From Propionibacteriaceae bacterium (GTDB taxonomy: Bacteria > Actinomycetota > Actinomycetes > Propionibacteriales > Propionibacteriaceae): a stretch of 13,439 nucleotides of DNA. The stretch lies in assembly GCA_003158895.1 (NCBI GenBank), contig PMLO01000277.1, forward strand, positions 2,665 through 16,103. The letters run 5' to 3'. Both the position numbers and the translations under genes were made by a program. The notes beneath the pieces were generated by a model. That model was not told where the DNA came from and ran no database searches. It saw only the letters and a list, made by a program, of their open reading frames with translations. Below, in pieces: positions 11,551 to 13,439 of the stretch; within the stretch, counting starts at the first letter, position 1, and the number at the start of each line of letters is the position of its first letter.

Positions 11551-12750
11551 ATGTCGCTGTTCTCCGCTGTCGAGCAGGCTCCTGCTGACCCGATCCTCGG
11601 CCTCACCGAGGCGTTCGTCGCCGATACCCGCCCGACCAAGGTGAACCTCGGCGTCGGGGTCTACCTGGACGCGACGGGCAAGGTCCCGCTCCTCGAGTGC
11701 GTCAAGGTCGCCGAGCACGCGCTCGCCAACGCCGAGAAGCCCCGGAGCTACCTGCCGATCGACGGCATGCCCGCGTACGTCGCGGCGATGAAGCAGCTGA
11801 TCTTCGGCGCCGAGTCTGCGGTCGTCGCGGACGGCCGGGTCGTCACGGTCCAGGCGCTCGGCGGTACGGGCGGCTTGCGTCTCGGCGCCGGCCTGCTGAA
11901 GCTCAGCAACCCCGACGCCACCGTGCTCGTCTCGAACCCGTCGTGGGAGAACCACCAGGCCCTGTTCAGTCGCGCCGGCTTCCCGGTCGCCACGTACCGC
12001 TACTACGACCCGGTCAACCGCCGCGTCGACGTCGACGGCATGGTCGCCGACCTCGAGGCCGCCGCGCCGGGCACGATCATCGTGCTGCACGCGCGCTGCC
12101 ACAACCCGACCGGGTACGAGCTGGCACCGGCCGACTGGGACCGCGTCATCGCCGCCGTCGGCGCAGGAGGCCTCGTCCCGTACCTCGACATGGCGTACCA
12201 GGGTTTCGCCGAAGGGCTCAGTGAGGACGCGTACGTCGTCGGCAAGGTCATCGACGCCGGTCTGAGCTTCCTCGTCGCGACCTCGTTCTCGAAGTCGTTC
12301 AGCCTGTACGGAGAACGTGTGGGCGGCCTGTCGGTCGTGACCTCCGATGCCGCTGAGGCGAAGCGGGTGCTCAGCCAGCTCAAGGTCATCATCCGTACGC
12401 TCTACTCGAGCCCGGCGACCCACGGCGCCGCCATCGTCGCGCACGTCCTCGCCGATCCCGAGCTACGCACCTTGTGGGAGCAGGAGCTGGGCGGCATGCG
12501 CGACCGGATCAAGGCGATGCGGTCGGGGCTCGTGGCGGGGCTCGCCGCCGCCGGAGTCACCGAGGACATGAGCTTCATCACCGACCAGGTCGGCATGTTC
12601 AGCTACTCGGGCCTCACCAAGGAGCAGATGCTGCGGCTGCGCAGCGAGTTCGGGGTGTACGGGACGGACTCCGGTCGCCTGTGCATCGCGGCTCTCAACG
12701 ACGCCAACCTCGGCTACGTCAGCGAAGCGGTGGCCGCAGTCGTCAGGTAA
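11551..12750 (+). CDS. Aspartate/aromatic aminotransferase, AspC/TyrB type
   Basis: A PLP-dependent fold-type I aminotransferase that moves amino groups between aspartate (or an aromatic amino acid) and 2-oxoglutarate in the cytosol. The 399 residues align closely with E. coli AspC/TyrB from end to end. Examples are APADPILGL near the start, VSNPSWENH with W132, CHNPTG with N185, D213 and Y216 in YLDMAYQGFA, the PLP-binding K248 in TSFSKSFSLYGERVGG, R256, R282 in the inter-subunit position (IIRTLYSSP) and R376 in DSGRLC, which binds the substrate carboxylate. All key residues are present. Aspartate against aromatic preference cannot be read from sequence. The ATG at 11551 is fixed by AAAGGA. 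This is subgroup I-alpha, better known from proteobacteria and eukaryotes. The gene is divergent from tetR. Confidence 0.93.
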   Translation: MSLFSAVEQAPADPILGLTEAFVADTRPTKVNLGVGVYLDATGKVPLLECVKVAEHALANAEKPRSYLPIDGMPAYVAAMKQLIFGAESAVVADGRVVTVQALGGTGGLRLGAGLLKLSNPDATVLVSNPSWENHQALFSRAGFPVATYRYYDPVNRRVDVDGMVADLEAAAPGTIIVLHARCHNPTGYELAPADWDRVIAAVGAGGLVPYLDMAYQGFAEGLSEDAYVVGKVIDAGLSFLVATSFSKSFSLYGERVGGLSVVTSDAAEAKRVLSQLKVIIRTLYSSPATHGAAIVAHVLADPELRTLWEQELGGMRDRIKAMRSGLVAGLAAAGVTEDMSFITDQVGMFSYSGLTKEQMLRLRSEFGVYGTDSGRLCIAALNDANLGYVSEAVAAVVR

Positions 12751-12774
12751 GGAGACGAGCGGGGCATCCTTCTA

Positions 12775-12780
12775 TAGAGT
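12775..12780 (+). promoter_or_regulatory. Candidate -10 box for tRNA-Gln
   Basis: TAGAGT matches TANNNT and sits in the most A/T-rich stretch of the spacer, partly inside the palindrome TCTATAGA (12771-12778). Transcription would start near 12787, about 26 nt before the mature tRNA. No -35 element is evident. Confidence 0.45.
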
Positions 12781-12786
12781 TGGAGG

Positions 12787-12809
12787 CGATTCGGCACCCA
12801 CCCGATTCG
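12787..12809 (+). repeat. Short direct repeat before tRNA-Gln
   Basis: CGATTCG occurs at 12787-12793 and again at 12803-12809, a 16-bp period, in the presumed 5' leader of the tRNA. No function is evident. Confidence 0.25.
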
Positions 12810-12812
12810 CAT

Positions 12813-12892
12813 TCCCCGGTTGGTCTGCCGGCAGGGCCCGCCTGACTTTGAATCAGGACAAAGCGACGTAGGTTCGACTCCTACCCGGGGAG
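12813..12892 (+). tRNA. tRNA-Gln (anticodon TTG), unusual length
   Basis: The acceptor arms TCCCCGG (12813-12819) and CCGGGGA (12885-12891) pair perfectly, with discriminator G at 12892. The anticodon arm CCTGA/TCAGG encloses CTTTGAA, giving anticodon TTG at 12848-12850, which reads the glutamine codon CAA. The T arm is GTAGG-TTCGACT-CCTAC. The D arm is less regular: GGTC pairs with GGCC through one G-T pair, with GG and A in the loop, and two bases separate it from the anticodon stem. The variable region is about 10 nt (12858-12867), so the tRNA is 80 nt, longer than a usual class I tRNA. The usual A at position 14 seems to be T. CCA is not encoded. A tRNA-Gln beside glmU is common in actinobacteria, which supports the call. 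Confidence 0.85.
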
Positions 12893-12918
12893 CGACAGCC
12901 ACTAGCAAAGGAGCGCGC

Positions 12919-13439
12919 GTGTCCCACGAATCCAGCGCTGGTGTGACCGCCGTCGTCGTCCTCGCCGCCGGCAGCGGGACGCGGATGAAGTCGAAGCGAT
13001 CCAAGCTCCTCCACGAACTGTGCGGCCGTTCGATGCTGTCGTACGCGATCACCGCCGCGACCTCCCTCGAACCCGACCACCTCGTGGTCGTCGTCGGCCA
13101 CGAGCGCGAGCAGGTCTCGGCGCACCTGCAAGAGATCGCCCCGTACGCGGTCCAGGCCATCCAGGAACCGCAGCTCGGTACAGGTCACGCCGTACGGATC
13201 GGGCTCGAGGCGCTCCATGAGCTGTCCGGCGAGGTCGTCGTCACGTACGGGGACGTACCGCTGCTGACCGGCGCGACGCTCGCCGGCCTCGTCGCCGAAC
13301 ACCGTGCCGCGGACAACGCGGTGACCGTGCTCACGTCCGTGATCGACTCTCCGACCGGCTACGGACGCATCGTGCGCGAGCACGGCCGCGTGACCCGCGT
13401 GGTCGAGGAGAAGGACGCGACCGACGACGAGCGCGACAT
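12919..13439 (+). CDS. glmU: Bifunctional UDP-GlcNAc pyrophosphorylase / GlcN-1-P acetyltransferase GlmU, N-terminal part
   Basis: GlmU makes UDP-N-acetylglucosamine for peptidoglycan. The N-terminal domain transfers UMP to GlcNAc-1-P and the C-terminal beta-helix acetylates GlcN-1-P. Only the first 173 codons are in the window. VLAAGSGTRMKS (14-25) is the nucleotide-binding signature, with K29 in SKLLHELCGR. QLGTGHAV (85-92) contacts uracil. YGDVPLL supplies the Mg-binding D112. GYGRI (147-151) and EEKDA (163-167) complete the uridylyltransferase site. The proline usual before that lysine (PKxLH) is serine here, which is mild. The GTG at 12919 is fixed by AAAGGAG at 12907-12913, 5 nt upstream. 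The gene starts 26 bp after tRNA-Gln and may share its transcript. The acetyltransferase domain lies beyond the edge. Confidence 0.95.
   Translation, partial: MSHESSAGVTAVVVLAAGSGTRMKSKRSKLLHELCGRSMLSYAITAATSLEPDHLVVVVGHEREQVSAHLQEIAPYAVQAIQEPQLGTGHAVRIGLEALHELSGEVVVTYGDVPLLTGATLAGLVAEHRAADNAVTVLTSVIDSPTGYGRIVREHGRVTRVVEEKDATDDERD

Noticed and set aside
1..13439. CRISPR array, insertion sequence or prophage
   Set aside because: No regularly spaced repeats, transposase, integrase or phage genes are visible; genes are tightly packed chromosomal types.

Overview
The window is chromosomal DNA from a high-G+C actinobacterium. The evidence is strong G/C third-position bias, an SenX3-RegX3 system, a GH15/trehalase beginning with the actinobacterial IEDYAL signature, GTG starts, and many genes whose start codon follows a -10-like hexamer by 6-7 nt. 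Gene order recalls Mycobacterium (gpm1-senX3-regX3; tatD-ksgA-ispE; a tetR next to glmU). A propionibacterial/nocardioid-type genome is possible, but I cannot fix the genus from sequence alone.

Layout. Bases 1-166 (-) are the start of a GH15/trehalase-like enzyme, divergent from gpmA (235-984, +). A small membrane-embedded HExxH protein of the DUF3267 type follows gpmA. It converges on phoU (1583-2248, -). phoU is divergent from senX3-regX3 (2463-4300, +), across a 214-bp control region. tatD, rsmA (ksgA) and ispE follow on the same strand (4344-7009), and then a marR-type regulator (7086-7610).

The minus strand from 11428 down to 7719 carries three accessory genes in one direction. They are a TetR regulator, a large polytopic membrane protein with a C-terminal DGRAD motif (possibly a GT-C-like glycosyltransferase), and a YbjJ-like MFS transporter. 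A 208-bp spacer between tetR and the membrane-protein gene is unusually rich in palindromes and holds a 12-bp direct repeat. This is the most interesting unexplained structure here. Divergent from tetR is an AspC/TyrB-type aminotransferase gene (11551-12750, +). Then come a tRNA-Gln(TTG) of unusual length and the start of glmU, which runs off the right edge.

Functionally, most of the window is core metabolism and housekeeping: glycolysis, phosphate sensing, ribosome maturation, MEP isoprenoid synthesis, aminotransfer and UDP-GlcNAc synthesis. I found no clear new multi-gene system, CRISPR array, prophage or insertion sequence. The points worth checking are the apparent leaderless starts, the palindrome-rich TetR/membrane-protein spacer, the odd tRNA, a candidate PHO box, the absence of rpfB from the tatD-rsmA junction, and strong GTAC enrichment.
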